Assembly (NCBI GenBank): GCA_003223455.1
Contig: QHVE01000011.1
Location: 62,001-126,000, forward strand
DNA: 64,000 nucleotides
Reading direction: 5' to 3'
Origin: Gemmatimonadota bacterium
GTDB taxonomy: Bacteria; Gemmatimonadota; Gemmatimonadetes; Gemmatimonadales; Gemmatimonadaceae
Shown: piece by piece, positions 53,108-62,152 of the stretch
How positions within the stretch are numbered: position 1 is the first letter of the stretch
Layout of the letters: each line of letters starts with the position of its first letter
The notes under the pieces: generated by a model
What the model saw: only the letters and a program-made list of their open reading frames with translations
Databases searched by the model: none
Told to the model about the DNA's origin: nothing
Position numbers and translations under genes: made by a program

Positions 53108-53868
53108 GCGACGCGCCGCGCACCGACGACGCCGAGGTCACCTACGGATCGTACCTCGCGCTCGACGAGCTGCTCACGCTGCAGCGCCCGCGCTCCGTGC
53201 CCGAGCACTCCGACGAGCTGCTGTTCATCGTCGTGCATCAGGCGAGCGAGCTGTGGTTCAAGGAGATCCTCCACGAGCTCGATGCACTGATCGACGTCCT
53301 GACGCGTGGCGAAGCGGAGTTCGCGCTCTTCCGCATGGGACGCATCAACGCGCTCATGCGCATCGTCTCGGCGCAGCTCTCCGCGCTCGAGACGCTTCCG
53401 CCGCAGCACTTCGCCCAGTTTCGCGGCTACCTCGGCAGCTCGAGCGGATCGCAGAGCGTGCAGTTCCGCGCCATCGAGGCCGCGTCGGGGCTGCGCGATC
53501 CGCACTTCATGCAGGTGCTGCGAGAGCACGGCGAGATTCCTCCGCTCGTGCAGCGCGCGCTGGCGCGACCGACGCTGCAGGAGCTTTTCCTCACCCTGCT
53601 GCGCACGCGCGGCGTGGGGCTCGAGGCACTCTACGTGGGCGAGCGGCCCACCACGCTGTTCTTCCTCGCGGAAGCATTGCTCGAGTACGAGCAGCAGTTC
53701 GGCCTCTGGCGGTTCCACCATGTACAGCTCGTCGAGCGTGTGCTCGGTCCCCTCACCGGCGGGACGGGTGGAACGCTCGGCGCGAAGTATCTCTCGCGCA
53801 CGATCGATCAGAGGTTTTTTCCCGAGCTGTGGGTGGTGCGCGGCAAATTCTTCGGCGCGCCGAAGTAG
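53104..53868 (+). CDS. kynA: Tryptophan 2,3-dioxygenase
   Basis: 254 residues, all-helical heme enzyme. VHQASELWFKE (distal His and substrate contacts), YLGSSSGSQSVQFR, WRFHHVQLVERVLG with the heme-ligating His, and GTGGT close to the C-terminus. Opens the indole ring of tryptophan to N-formylkynurenine, the first kynurenine step. Its TTG start at 53104 overlaps the bshB1 stop (TTGA); no ATG occurs before the conserved DDAEVTYGSYLALDELL region. The next gene performs the next step. Confidence 0.93.
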   Translation: MSDAPRTDDAEVTYGSYLALDELLTLQRPRSVPEHSDELLFIVVHQASELWFKEILHELDALIDVLTRGEAEFALFRMGRINALMRIVSAQLSALETLPPQHFAQFRGYLGSSSGSQSVQFRAIEAASGLRDPHFMQVLREHGEIPPLVQRALARPTLQELFLTLLRTRGVGLEALYVGERPTTLFFLAEALLEYEQQFGLWRFHHVQLVERVLGPLTGGTGGTLGAKYLSRTIDQRFFPELWVVRGKFFGAPK

Positions 53869-53871
53869 CGC

Positions 53872-54492
53872 GTGCTGTACGACATCTCCGTCGCCGTGCG
53901 GGTCGGCACGCCGGAGTGGCCCGGCGATGCACCATTCGGTTGCGGATGGACCACCCGCATCGCCGACGGCGCGACCGTCAATCTGTCGAGCATCTCGGGC
54001 AGCCCTCACGTCGGCACCCACGCCGACGCGCCGCTCCACGTGCACGACGACTGGCCGGCCAGCGACGCCCTGCCACTCGCGGCGTTCGTGGGCGACGCAC
54101 TCGTGCTCGACGTGAGTGCGTTCGCGTCCGGGCCGATGCCCCTCGCCGCAGACGACCCGCGGCTCGCCGGCGTCGAGCGACTGCTGTTGCGAACCGGGCG
54201 CACGATCGCCGATGGACGCTTTCCCCCGGACTGGCCCGTGCTCGCGCCGGACACCGCCGCAACGCTCGCCGCGCGCGGGCTCAAGCTGGTCGGAGTGGAT
54301 GCGCCCTCGGTGGATGCGCGCGAGAATCGGACGCTCGACGTTCATCGGGCGCTCTTCGGTGGCGGGGCCTGGGTGCTCGAGAATCTCGACCTGCGCGCGG
54401 TACCCGCGGGGCGCTACGAGCTCATCGCGCCCCCGCAGCGCCTCGTCGGGCTCGATGCGGCCCCCGTGCGCGCGGTGCTGCGTAGGCCCTGA
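53872..54492 (+). CDS. kynB: Kynurenine formamidase (cyclase family)
   Basis: 206 residues. Metal-site motif HVGTHADAPLH (H-x-G-T-H-x-D), the hallmark of the KynB cyclase family; YDISVAVRVGTPEWPGD at the N-terminus and GVDAPSVDARE near residue 145 fit too. Hydrolyses N-formylkynurenine to kynurenine after the dioxygenase. GTG 53872 comes 3 bases after the kynA stop. Kynureninase is not in the window. Confidence 0.9.
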   Translation: MLYDISVAVRVGTPEWPGDAPFGCGWTTRIADGATVNLSSISGSPHVGTHADAPLHVHDDWPASDALPLAAFVGDALVLDVSAFASGPMPLAADDPRLAGVERLLLRTGRTIADGRFPPDWPVLAPDTAATLAARGLKLVGVDAPSVDARENRTLDVHRALFGGGAWVLENLDLRAVPAGRYELIAPPQRLVGLDAAPVRAVLRRP

Positions 54493-54523
54493 GTCGACCT
54501 CGCGCGGCGACATCCTGGCTCGT

Positions 54524-54529
54524 TAGTTT
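54524..54529 (+). promoter_or_regulatory. -10-like TAGTTT box before the cysteine desulfurase gene
   Basis: TAGTTT ends 8 bases before ATG 54538, without a ribosome site between them. Suggests a new, leaderless transcript starting here rather than read-through from kynB. Confidence 0.4.
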
Positions 54530-54537
54530 TCGAGCGT

Positions 54538-55698
54538 ATGCCCGAGCCAGTCTACTTCGACCACGCCGCTACCACTCCCGTCCGCGAGGAGGTGTTCGCC
54601 GCGATGCAGCCCTTCTTCGGGCCTCGCTTCGGGAATCCGTCGAGCATGCACCGATGGGGGCGGGAGGCGCGCACGGCGCTCGACGAGGCGCGCGAGCGCC
54701 TCGGCCGATGTCTGGGTGCGTCTCCGGACGAGATCGTGTTCACCTCGTGCGGTACCGAGGCCGATAACATGGCGCTCATCGGCGTCTGGCGCGCGCGGCG
54801 CGGCGAGGGATCCCGCAATGCCGCCGTGTCGACGCCGATCGAGCACAAGGCCGTGCTCGGTGCGCTGCACGAGATCGCGAAGGAGGGAGGCGAGGAGCGG
54901 CTCCTGATGGTCGACTCGGCCGGTCGAGTGGACGCCTCGTCGTTCGATGCGCTCGTCCGCGACGACACCGCGGTCTGCTCGGTGATGTGGGTGAACAACG
55001 AGCTCGGCACGCTCCAGGACGTGCAGACGATGGCCGAACGGGCACGGAGCCGCGGCGTCGTCTTCCACACCGACGCGGTCCAGGCGTTCGGCAAGGTCGA
55101 CATCGACGCGCGTCGCACGCCGTTCGACCTGCTGTCGATCTCGGGCCACAAGATCGGCGCGCCGAAGGGGATCGGCGCGCTGTTCATCCGGCGTGGCACG
55201 CCGATGGAGCCTCTGCTCTTCGGCGGGTCGCAGGACCGCGGCCGCCGGCCAGGCACGGAAAACGTCGCGATGGCGGTGGGACTCGCCCGCGCCGCGGAAC
55301 TCGCGGTCGCCGAGCGCGACGAGGAATGCCGCCGCCTCCAGGCGCTCCGCGACCGGCTCGAGTCGACGATCCTCGCGCGCGTCCCCGACGCCGTCATCCA
55401 TGGCCGCGAGGCAGCGCGCGCACCGCACATCTCGAACATCTCGGTGCCGGGCACCGAGAGCGAGTCGATGCTCATCGCACTCGATCTGCGTGGTGTCGCG
55501 TGCTCGGCCGGCTCCGCGTGCCAGAGCGGGAGCATCACGCCGTCGCACGTGCTCGAAGCGATCGGCGTGTCGACCGACGTCGCCAAGGCGGCGATCCGGT
55601 TCAGCCTCGGCGCCCTCAGCACCGAGGCCGGCGTCGATCGCGTGGCCGAGGTGTTCCCGATGCTCGCCGAGAAGGCGCGCCGTCTCGCGACGGCGTGA
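54538..55698 (+). CDS. Cysteine desulfurase (NifS/IscS type)
   Basis: 386 residues. PLP lysine Lys205 in SGHKIGAPKG, substrate-pocket HTDAVQAFGK, and the active cysteine Cys322 in CSAGSACQSGS. Takes sulfur from cysteine as a persulfide and passes it on. The gene lies 7 bases before mnmA, so feeding tRNA thiolation is the likely main job, in addition to possible Fe-S assembly. No scaffold (iscU/sufU) gene is adjacent. Start at ATG 54538 matches the conserved PVYFDHAATTPV opening. Confidence 0.93.
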   Translation: MPEPVYFDHAATTPVREEVFAAMQPFFGPRFGNPSSMHRWGREARTALDEARERLGRCLGASPDEIVFTSCGTEADNMALIGVWRARRGEGSRNAAVSTPIEHKAVLGALHEIAKEGGEERLLMVDSAGRVDASSFDALVRDDTAVCSVMWVNNELGTLQDVQTMAERARSRGVVFHTDAVQAFGKVDIDARRTPFDLLSISGHKIGAPKGIGALFIRRGTPMEPLLFGGSQDRGRRPGTENVAMAVGLARAAELAVAERDEECRRLQALRDRLESTILARVPDAVIHGREAARAPHISNISVPGTESESMLIALDLRGVACSAGSACQSGSITPSHVLEAIGVSTDVAKAAIRFSLGALSTEAGVDRVAEVFPMLAEKARRLATA

Positions 55699-55705
55699 TC
55701 ACCTG

Positions 55706-56806
55706 ATGCGCGAGCGGGTGCTGGTCGCGATGAGCGGAGGCGTGGATTCGTCCGTCGCCGCCGCGCTGCTCGTGCGCCAGGGCTACGACGTCGTCGGCGC
55801 GACGATGAAGCTGTTCTGTCACGGCGACGACGTCCCCGATCGCCCCTGCTGCTCGCTCGACAGCGTGAACGACGCGCGCCGCATCTGCGAGCAGCTCGGC
55901 ATCCCGCACTACGTGCTGAATCTCGAGAGTGCATTCGGTCGCGACGTGGTGCACGACTTCGTGGACGAATACGCGCGCGGCCGCACGCCGATCCCCTGCG
56001 TGCGCTGCAACACGTTCACGAAGTTTCGCGACCTCGTGCGACGCGCCGACGCGATGGACGCGCGATGGATCGCGACGGGGCACTACGCGCGCGTACTCGA
56101 CGGTGCGTTACACCGAGGACTCGATCCGACGAAGGACCAGTCATATTTCCTCTGGGGGATCGACCGACGCGTGCTGTCGCGCATGCTGCTCCCGGTCGGC
56201 GCGCAGACGAAGGCGGAGACGCGCACGGTCGCGCACCAGCTGGGACTGGAGCTGATCGCCGAGAAGCGGGAGAGCCAGGACATCTGCTTCGTGCCGGACG
56301 GCGATCACACGCGCGTGATCGCACGCACGCTCGGGGCAGATACACCATCGCTCGCGCACGGTCCGATAATGCTGCGCGACGGGACGGTGGTGGGCGAGCA
56401 TGCGGGATACGCGCGGTTCACCGTGGGCCAGCGGCGCGGGCTTCCCGGCGGATTTCCCGAGCCGATGTTCGTCGTCGCCATCGAGCCGTCGACGCGCGCC
56501 GTCGTGATCGGCCCGCGTAGCGAACTGCTGGGTCGCGGCGCGGTGGTGCGCGAGGTCAACTGGCTGGTCGATCCCGCGCCGGTCGCAGGGGACGAAGTGC
56601 GCGTGCAGATCCGACATCGCTCTCGCGCGGTAGCGGGCACGCTCGTTCGCGTGTCCTCGTCGGAGCACGAGGTGGAGGTCGCGCTCGAGGAGCCGGCGAG
56701 CGCCATCAGCCCGGGGCAGTCGTGCGTGTTCTACGACGGCGAGCGGGTGCTGGGGGGCGGCGTGATCGAGCGAGGGCGGCGGGAGCTGCCGGTGCGGGCG
56801 GCGTAG
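55706..56806 (+). CDS. mnmA: tRNA-specific 2-thiouridylase MnmA
   Basis: 366 residues. PP-loop SGGVDSS (10-16), Cys98 (IPCVRCN) and Cys194 (SQDICFV) as the catalytic pair, GHYAR, and TVGQRRGL. Thiolates U34 of tRNA for Lys, Glu and Gln using sulfur from a cysteine desulfurase, here the adjacent gene. Forms a two-gene unit with it. Confidence 0.95.
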   Translation: MRERVLVAMSGGVDSSVAAALLVRQGYDVVGATMKLFCHGDDVPDRPCCSLDSVNDARRICEQLGIPHYVLNLESAFGRDVVHDFVDEYARGRTPIPCVRCNTFTKFRDLVRRADAMDARWIATGHYARVLDGALHRGLDPTKDQSYFLWGIDRRVLSRMLLPVGAQTKAETRTVAHQLGLELIAEKRESQDICFVPDGDHTRVIARTLGADTPSLAHGPIMLRDGTVVGEHAGYARFTVGQRRGLPGGFPEPMFVVAIEPSTRAVVIGPRSELLGRGAVVREVNWLVDPAPVAGDEVRVQIRHRSRAVAGTLVRVSSSEHEVEVALEEPASAISPGQSCVFYDGERVLGGGVIERGRRELPVRAA

Positions 56807-56856
56807 CGAGGCGCGCGGCTCGTGGCGGGACGATGGCCATTGCGCGAGCAGCAGCG

Positions 56857-57023
56857 GATTTCCAGCACTACGGAGTACGAGGTACATGCTCGGTCTCGGC
56901 TGCTGATCCCGACGCGATCTCTAGATATCGCAGCGTGTCAGCACGCGAGTTCTTTCCGCATCCCTCTGCGATGTTGGTCGCGATGGATAGCGCGGACCGC
57001 CGTACTCTGTACTGCTGGAAATT
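56857..57023. mobile_element. MITE-like element with 22-bp inverted ends
   Basis: ATTTCCAGCACTACGGAGTAC (from 56859) reappears as its near-perfect reverse complement ending at 57021, with two mismatches over about 21 bases. The roughly 165-bp unit lies between the convergent mnmA and dnaJ genes, has no convincing reading frame and a locally AT-richer core (CTCTAGATATCG). Short size, terminal inverted repeats and intergenic site fit a MITE or a decayed insertion-sequence remnant. No target-site duplication is obvious. The rest of the 56807-57086 gap holds nothing recognisable. Confidence 0.45.
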
Positions 57024-57086
57024 CCCCGGCACCGCCGCGATCCCCTCGCGCCGCCGCGAGCCCTCCGCCGGCTCGCGAGGATAGCC

Positions 57087-58223
57087 CTAGTACTTCATCC
57101 CCCCGGCCTCGGCGAAGGCCTTCATCGCCTCTTCCTGCTCCGGCGTCAGCTTCTCCGGTACCGCCACCTCGACCTGCACGATCAGATCGCCCTTCGTCCC
57201 CTCCTTCTGGATTCCCTGGCCGCGGACGCGGAACCGCTTTCCCGATGCCGTCCCGGGGGGGATCTTGATCGCCACCTTCGTCCCGTCGAGCGTCTTCACG
57301 CTCACGCGTGAGCCCAGCGTCGCCTGCGCGATGTTGATCGGCACGGGCGCGATCAGGTCGATGCCCTCGCGCTTGTAGAATCGGTCTGGGGTGACGGCGA
57401 AGGTGATCAACAGATCGCCCGGGGGCCCGTTCTTCGTGCCTTTGCCCCCCTGCCCCTTGAGGCGGATCTTCGTGCCCGTGTCGACGCCGGGTGGCACCGT
57501 GATCGACACCTTTCTCCGCGTCCGTACCTCGCCGGCACCGGCGCACGTCGGACAGCGCTCCGTCGGGACCTGACCGCGGCCGAGACACACCGGACATGGG
57601 CGGTTCACGGCGAATCCGCCCTGGCCGAAGCTGATCGTGCCGCGTCCCTTGCACTCCTCGCACGTCACGAGCTTGGCGCCCGGCGCGGCGCCCGTGCCGT
57701 GGCAGGTGCCGCACTCCTCGTTGAGGTCGAGCTCGACGGGCACCTTTCCGCCCAAGGCCGCAGTGCGAAACGGGATCTCGAGCGTCGACTCCACGTCCTG
57801 GCCGCGCTGTGGCCCTCTCGCGCGGCCCCCAGAGGCGCCCGGGCGCGCCCCGCCACCACCGAACATCGAGCTGAAGATGTCGCCCAGTCCACCCAGGCCG
57901 CCAATGTCGAACTCGTCGAACCGAACGTTCGGCCCTCCCGGAGGGGCGCCTCCCCCCGGGCGCGTCCCCGCCCCTCGCGCGCCCCCGCCGAAGCCGCCGA
58001 ACGCGCCGAGTTGGCGCATCTGGTCGTACTGCTTCCGCTTCTCCGCGTCGCCGAGGGTCTGGTAGGCCTCGGAGATCGCTTTGAAGGTGTCGGCAGCCTT
58101 CGGGTCGTTTGGATTCTTGTCGGGATGATGCTTCGCCGCGAGCTTCCGGTACTGCTTCTTGATCTCGTCCTGGGACGCGGAGGCGGGGACGCCCAGGACG
58201 GCGTAGTAGTCTTGCTGCGCCAT
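57087..58223 (-). CDS. dnaJ: Chaperone DnaJ (Hsp40)
   Basis: 378 residues. J domain with HHPDKNP, a Gly/Phe/Pro-rich linker (unusually proline-rich, [11 protein letters not shown]), four CxxCxGxG zinc repeats ([32 protein letters not shown]) and the peptide-binding C-terminal domains. Works with DnaK and GrpE on protein folding. Sits 16 bases behind grpE on the minus strand. dnaK is not in the window and no CIRCE operator was found near. Confidence 0.95.
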   Translation of the reverse strand: MAQQDYYAVLGVPASASQDEIKKQYRKLAAKHHPDKNPNDPKAADTFKAISEAYQTLGDAEKRKQYDQMRQLGAFGGFGGGARGAGTRPGGGAPPGGPNVRFDEFDIGGLGGLGDIFSSMFGGGGARPGASGGRARGPQRGQDVESTLEIPFRTAALGGKVPVELDLNEECGTCHGTGAAPGAKLVTCEECKGRGTISFGQGGFAVNRPCPVCLGRGQVPTERCPTCAGAGEVRTRRKVSITVPPGVDTGTKIRLKGQGGKGTKNGPPGDLLITFAVTPDRFYKREGIDLIAPVPINIAQATLGSRVSVKTLDGTKVAIKIPPGTASGKRFRVRGQGIQKEGTKGDLIVQVEVAVPEKLTPEQEEAMKAFAEAGGMKY

Positions 58224-58239
58224 GTCTGGCCTTACGGGG

Positions 58240-58782
58240 TCAACCGTTCCACTGCTTCACGACCACCCGCGCGGGTCGCAGGAGTTGCCCGTTGAACAGG
58301 TATCCGACCTGAAAGACGCGGGAGACGAGGTGGTCCTCCTCCTGCGACGCCGCCGCCTCGGTCATGACGGCCTCGTGCAGCGCGGGGTCGAACGGGTGGT
58401 CGACGGGGTTGATGATCTCCATCCCGTGGCCCGACAGCGTCTTGTGGAGCTTCTTCTCCACCATGTCGACCCCTTCCACGACTGTCTTGGCGTCGGTGGA
58501 AGCCGGATCGACGTGTGCGAATCGCCCGAGGTCGTCGAGGGCGTCGATCATCCCCTTGAGCATGTCGGCCTGCCCCCGCCAATGCGCCTCCTGCCGCTCC
58601 CGCGCCGTGCGCTTGCGGAAGTTGTCGTACTCAGCCGCCAGGCGAAGATACTTTTCGCGCTGTTCGTTCAGCTCACGCGGCTGATCCGCCGGCTCGGCGC
58701 TGGCGAGCGCCTCGGCGTCGTCGAGGACGGCGTCGTCGGCGGGGGTGGTGGTGTCGGTGGGAAACGGCTCGGCGTCTGACAT
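58240..58782 (-). CDS. grpE: Nucleotide exchange factor GrpE
   Basis: 180 residues. A variable acidic N-terminus, a coiled-coil helix ([22 protein letters not shown]) and the beta-domain with [15 protein letters not shown] and [21 protein letters not shown]. Releases ADP from DnaK. ATG 58782 gives the usual length. The 150 bases upstream hold only a weak TAGTAT-like box near 58880 on the minus strand. Confidence 0.95.
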   Translation of the reverse strand: MSDAEPFPTDTTTPADDAVLDDAEALASAEPADQPRELNEQREKYLRLAAEYDNFRKRTARERQEAHWRGQADMLKGMIDALDDLGRFAHVDPASTDAKTVVEGVDMVEKKLHKTLSGHGMEIINPVDHPFDPALHEAVMTEAAASQEEDHLVSRVFQVGYLFNGQLLRPARVVVKQWNG

Positions 58783-58933
58783 GTGCGATGATTCTGGTAT
58801 GTCTGAAATGTCGTCGGTCGGCGATGCGGCATGCAACGGGCCGTGGAGACGACGGCCTGCGCGATGTCGAAGTCGCAGACGGATACTAAGGGGTGTAGTG
58901 GTGCAGCGGTGAGCTTGCGAACCAGCGAATCCC

Positions 58934-60220
58934 TCAGCCCTTGGCGCCCAGAGCCGCCGGCTCCCACAGAGCGCTCCCGTACAGCATCCGTCGGCGCGCC
59001 ATCTCGAGCGCGGCCTGCGCCGCGCGCTGACGTATCTCGGCCCGGTCCCCGATCAGCCGAAGGCGCCGTGACTCGACGACGCCGTCCAGATCGCATGCGA
59101 TCCACACCGTTCCGACCGGTTTCTCGTCGGTGCCGCCCCCCGGACCGGCGATTCCGGTGATTGCCAGCCCCATCGCCGCTCCCGTCGCCGCGCGCGCGCC
59201 CGAGGCCATCGCCCGCACCACCGGATCGCTCACCGCGCCATGCTCGGCGAGCATCGGCGACGGCACGGCGAGCAGCGAAGCCTTCAGGGCGTTCGAGTAT
59301 GCGATCACGCCGCCGACGACGACGTCGCTGGAGCCTGGGATGGCCGTCAGTCGTGCGCCGAGCAGGCCGCCCGTACAGCTCTCCGCGACGCTGATCGTCA
59401 GCTTCCGCTCGCGGCAGAGGTCGAGCACCACCGCGGCGAGATCGGCGCCGTCTTCCCCGTAGATCGCGTCGCCGACGACCGTGCGAAGTCGCTCCGCCGC
59501 GGCGGCCAGCCGGCGCTCCGCGTCTGCCGGCCGCGCATCTCGAACGGTCAGCCTCAGGTCGGTCCCTTCCGCGTTGGGGAGGTAGGCGAGGCCGGCGTCC
59601 TCGATCGCTCCGAGCGACGCGACGCGGTCGGCGATGAACGATTCGCCGATCCCGGTCGTGCGCAGCGTGCGGGAGCGGACGACGCGCCGGTCGTCCCCCA
59701 GCCGCTCGCGGATGAGCGGCGCGAGCGTGTCCGCCAGCATTCCGCGCATCTCGCGCGGCACGCCGGGAAGCATCGCGACCCACCGGCCGCGGTCGTCCTC
59801 GAGCCAGATCCCCGGGGCCGAGCCGTGGTTGTTACGGAGCTTGCGTGCCCCCTCGGGGAGCATCGCCTGCTGGCGGTTCGCGGCGGGCATCGGCCGCTGG
59901 AACAGCCGAGCGAACCGCTGTTCCATCCAGGCGAGGTGCTCCTCGTCGAGCACCATGCCGCGGCCGAACAGCGCCGCGATCGAGGGCTTCGTCAGGTCGT
60001 CGCTCGTCGGTCCCAGGCCGCCGGTCGTGATCACGGCGCCGGCCCGGTCGAGCCCCTCGCGCACCGCGGCGGCGATCGCGTCGGCGGTGTCGCCCACGGT
60101 GGTCCTCCTCGAGATCTCGACGCCCTCTCCGGCGAGCGTGCGCGCGAGATGAGCCGCGTTGGTGTCGATCGTGTAGCCGAGGAGAAGCTCGTCGCCGATC
60201 GTGACGACTTCGATGTGCAT
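58934..60220 (-). CDS. cinA: CinA-family nicotinamide-nucleotide amidase / competence protein
   Basis: 428 residues. N-terminal MoCF-binding (COG1058) domain: EVVTIGDELLLGYTIDTNAAHLA, TTGGLGPTSDDLT. C-terminal CinA domain with SVAESCTGGLLGARLT and ITGIAGPGGGT. The full-length form hydrolyses ADP-ribose and/or deamidates NMN for pyridine-nucleotide recycling and was named for competence induction. The gene begins 32 bases downstream of pgsA, as in many genomes. Confidence 0.93.
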   Translation of the reverse strand: MHIEVVTIGDELLLGYTIDTNAAHLARTLAGEGVEISRRTTVGDTADAIAAAVREGLDRAGAVITTGGLGPTSDDLTKPSIAALFGRGMVLDEEHLAWMEQRFARLFQRPMPAANRQQAMLPEGARKLRNNHGSAPGIWLEDDRGRWVAMLPGVPREMRGMLADTLAPLIRERLGDDRRVVRSRTLRTTGIGESFIADRVASLGAIEDAGLAYLPNAEGTDLRLTVRDARPADAERRLAAAAERLRTVVGDAIYGEDGADLAAVVLDLCRERKLTISVAESCTGGLLGARLTAIPGSSDVVVGGVIAYSNALKASLLAVPSPMLAEHGAVSDPVVRAMASGARAATGAAMGLAITGIAGPGGGTDEKPVGTVWIACDLDGVVESRRLRLIGDRAEIRQRAAQAALEMARRRMLYGSALWEPAALGAKG

Positions 60221-60252
60221 GGCGGATGAGTGAGCGGCCGCGCCCGCGCCGA

Positions 60253-60945
60253 TCAGCTCCGGCCGCGGACGGGCGCGCCGGTGAAGACGCGGCCGTAGCT
60301 GCGCAGATAGAGCGCGAGCGAGTAGATCGTGAGCGCGACGGCGCCGACCATCGCAAGAACGCCGACGAGGCCGTTGAAGTTCGCGAACACGCTCCACGAG
60401 GTCAGGTCGTCCCAGTGTTGCCGCGCCGCCAGCGTGGCGGCGAAGAACCAGAAGTACGCCGCGCCCACCCAGATCCACTGGAACGCCGTCTTCCACTTCG
60501 CCGGACCGATCGCGGCGATGACCACGCCGCGCCGTGCGGCGGCCTGGCGGAACAGCGTCATGAACGCCTCCCGCCCGAGCACGATCGCCAGGATCCACCA
60601 GGTCAGCGGGATGTCACCGATCGGCGTGTGGAACGGGAACACATTCGCCGCGACACGCGCCGGCAGTTCCTCCACTGCGGCCAGCGAGTGGCGCATCAGC
60701 ATGAACATCGGCACGAACGTGCCGAGGAGCAGCAGCTTGTCGGCGAGCGGATCGAGGAGCCGCCCGAGATCCGTCTCCTGCTTGCGCGAGCGCGCGAGGT
60801 GACCGTCGACGTAGTCGCTCACGGCGGCGACGATGAACAACACGAACGCAGTCAGCCGCAGGGCCGATGACGGGGCGAGCGGCAACCACGCGATCAGCGG
60901 CGTGATGGCAATACGACCGGCGGTGAATGCGTTCGGAAGATTCAC
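60253..60945 (-). CDS. pgsA: CDP-diacylglycerol-glycerol-3-phosphate phosphatidyltransferase (PgsA)
   Basis: 230 residues, about six membrane helices. The CDP-alcohol phosphatidyltransferase motif D-x2-D-G-x2-A-R-x8-G-x3-D-x3-D is seen in SDYVDGHLARSRKQETDLG and LLDPLADK. Makes phosphatidylglycerol phosphate. GTG 60945 is chosen because NLPNAFTAGRIAITP is the usual N-terminus. A roughly 40-residue loop (FPFHTPIGDIPL) between helices is longer than usual. Confidence 0.9.
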   Translation of the reverse strand: MNLPNAFTAGRIAITPLIAWLPLAPSSALRLTAFVLFIVAAVSDYVDGHLARSRKQETDLGRLLDPLADKLLLLGTFVPMFMLMRHSLAAVEELPARVAANVFPFHTPIGDIPLTWWILAIVLGREAFMTLFRQAAARRGVVIAAIGPAKWKTAFQWIWVGAAYFWFFAATLAARQHWDDLTSWSVFANFNGLVGVLAMVGAVALTIYSLALYLRSYGRVFTGAPVRGRS

Positions 60946-60961
60946 GTGGTGGAGCGAAGGA

Positions 60962-61639
60962 TCAGGCGAGCGACTTGAGCACGAGCTTGCTGACGGCGCG
61001 CAGCGTCTCGAACACGCCGTCGCCCGTGACGGCGACAGCTTCAAAATACGTCGCGCGCTCGATCCATTCCCCGGTCGGGAGCTGCTCGGTCAGGTTCTCG
61101 CCGGCATGATAGGCGTCGGGAGTGACCCGCTGCCTGGCTGCATCGGTGATCTCCCACCCCGGGTTGAGCGTCGCCTGTAGCTCGCGGACCGGGGCAGCGT
61201 TCGGAAGGTCACGCTTATTGTACTGGATCACGAACGGCATCTTCGTCAGGTCGTACCCGTACTCGGCCATGTTGTCGTACAGGTTCTGCATGGCCTCCTG
61301 GTTCGCTTCCATGCGCTCGACCTGCGAGTCGGCGACGAAGACGATGCCATCCACTCCCTTGAGGATGAGCTTCCTGCTGGCGTTGTAGTAAACCTGCCCG
61401 GGGACCGTGTACAGGTGGAACCGCGTCTTGAAGCCACGGATCGTACCCAGGTCCACGGGGAGGAAGTCGAAGAACAGGGTGCGCTCCGTCTCGGTGGCGA
61501 GGGAAATGAGCTTGCCTCGCGTATCGGGCTGCACCTTTCCGTAGATGTGCTCGAGGTTGGTCGTCTTCCCGCCGAGCCCCGACCCGTAGTACACGATCTT
61601 GCAGTTGATCTCGCGCGACGCGTAGTTGATCATCGACAT
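60962..61639 (-). CDS. mglA: MglA-type small Ras-like GTPase
   Basis: 225 residues. P-loop GSGLGGKTT (19-27), switch [13 protein letters not shown] with the MglA-type VPGQ in place of Dxx[10 protein letters not shown] and NKRDLP for guanine recognition. MglA sets cell polarity and drives pole-to-pole switching in Myxococcus; homologues are widespread in other phyla. This protein is about 30 residues longer at the C-terminus than the Myxococcus one. Directly downstream of its GTPase-activating partner MglB. GGGAGA precedes ATG 61639. Confidence 0.92.
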   Translation of the reverse strand: MSMINYASREINCKIVYYGSGLGGKTTNLEHIYGKVQPDTRGKLISLATETERTLFFDFLPVDLGTIRGFKTRFHLYTVPGQVYYNASRKLILKGVDGIVFVADSQVERMEANQEAMQNLYDNMAEYGYDLTKMPFVIQYNKRDLPNAAPVRELQATLNPGWEITDAARQRVTPDAYHAGENLTEQLPTGEWIERATYFEAVAVTGDGVFETLRAVSKLVLKSLA

Positions 61640-61651
61640 GGCTGTCTCTCC

Positions 61652-62140
61652 CTACTGGAACAGCTTGTCGATTTCGTCGTCGGCGCCGGCGAGCAACCCG
61701 GGACCACCACCCTGCGCCTGGCTGGGACGCGAGAATACCTGTTCGAACAGTCGCGTGAGCTCGTGCACGGTCTCCTTCATTTTGAGTCGGACGAGGCCGA
61801 GCGTCGTGCGGTTGTCGAACAGCACGACGAGAATGACGCGGCGCGCCACGTCGGCCAGGTACATCGATTCCTTCTCACCCTGGTGGAAGAGCGAGTTGAA
61901 ATCGCTTTCGCCGATCAGCTTGGCCAGCTGGTCGTTGGCACTGAAGTCCGCCGCAGTGAGCGTCGCGAACGCGGTGGGATCGAACTTGGGCTGCTCGCCG
62001 ACGGTCGCGACCAGCTGGCCGCTTCGGTCCACGAGCAGCGCGCAGCGCGCATCGCTGTCGTGCAGAAATCGTTGGAGCGACTTCGTGATGGCGGCGAAGT
62101 CGTCTTCCGTAAACGACCAGCTCGCGGCACCAACGGGCAT
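61652..62140 (-). CDS. mglB: Roadblock/LC7 protein, MglB-like GTPase-activating partner
   Basis: 162 residues from ATG 62140. A roadblock/LC7 fold: CALLVDRSGQLVATVGE, TLTAADFSANDQLAKLIGE and RVILVVLFDNRTTLGLVRLKM. MglB acts as the GAP of MglA, and the genes are 12 bases apart. The Gln/Gly-rich C-terminal tail (QAQGGGPGLLAGADDEIDKLF) ends in an acidic patch. A TTG three codons upstream (62149) is possible. Confidence 0.87.
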   Translation of the reverse strand: MPVGAASWSFTEDDFAAITKSLQRFLHDSDARCALLVDRSGQLVATVGEQPKFDPTAFATLTAADFSANDQLAKLIGESDFNSLFHQGEKESMYLADVARRVILVVLFDNRTTLGLVRLKMKETVHELTRLFEQVFSRPSQAQGGGPGLLAGADDEIDKLFQ

Positions 62141-62152
62141 GAGTCTCAAAGC

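Noticed and set aside
58783-58933. Possible tRNA or CIRCE heat-shock operator before grpE
   Set aside because: A GGTTCGCAA stretch recalls a T-loop but no acceptor, D or anticodon arms fold; no TTAGCACTC-type CIRCE half-sites exist.
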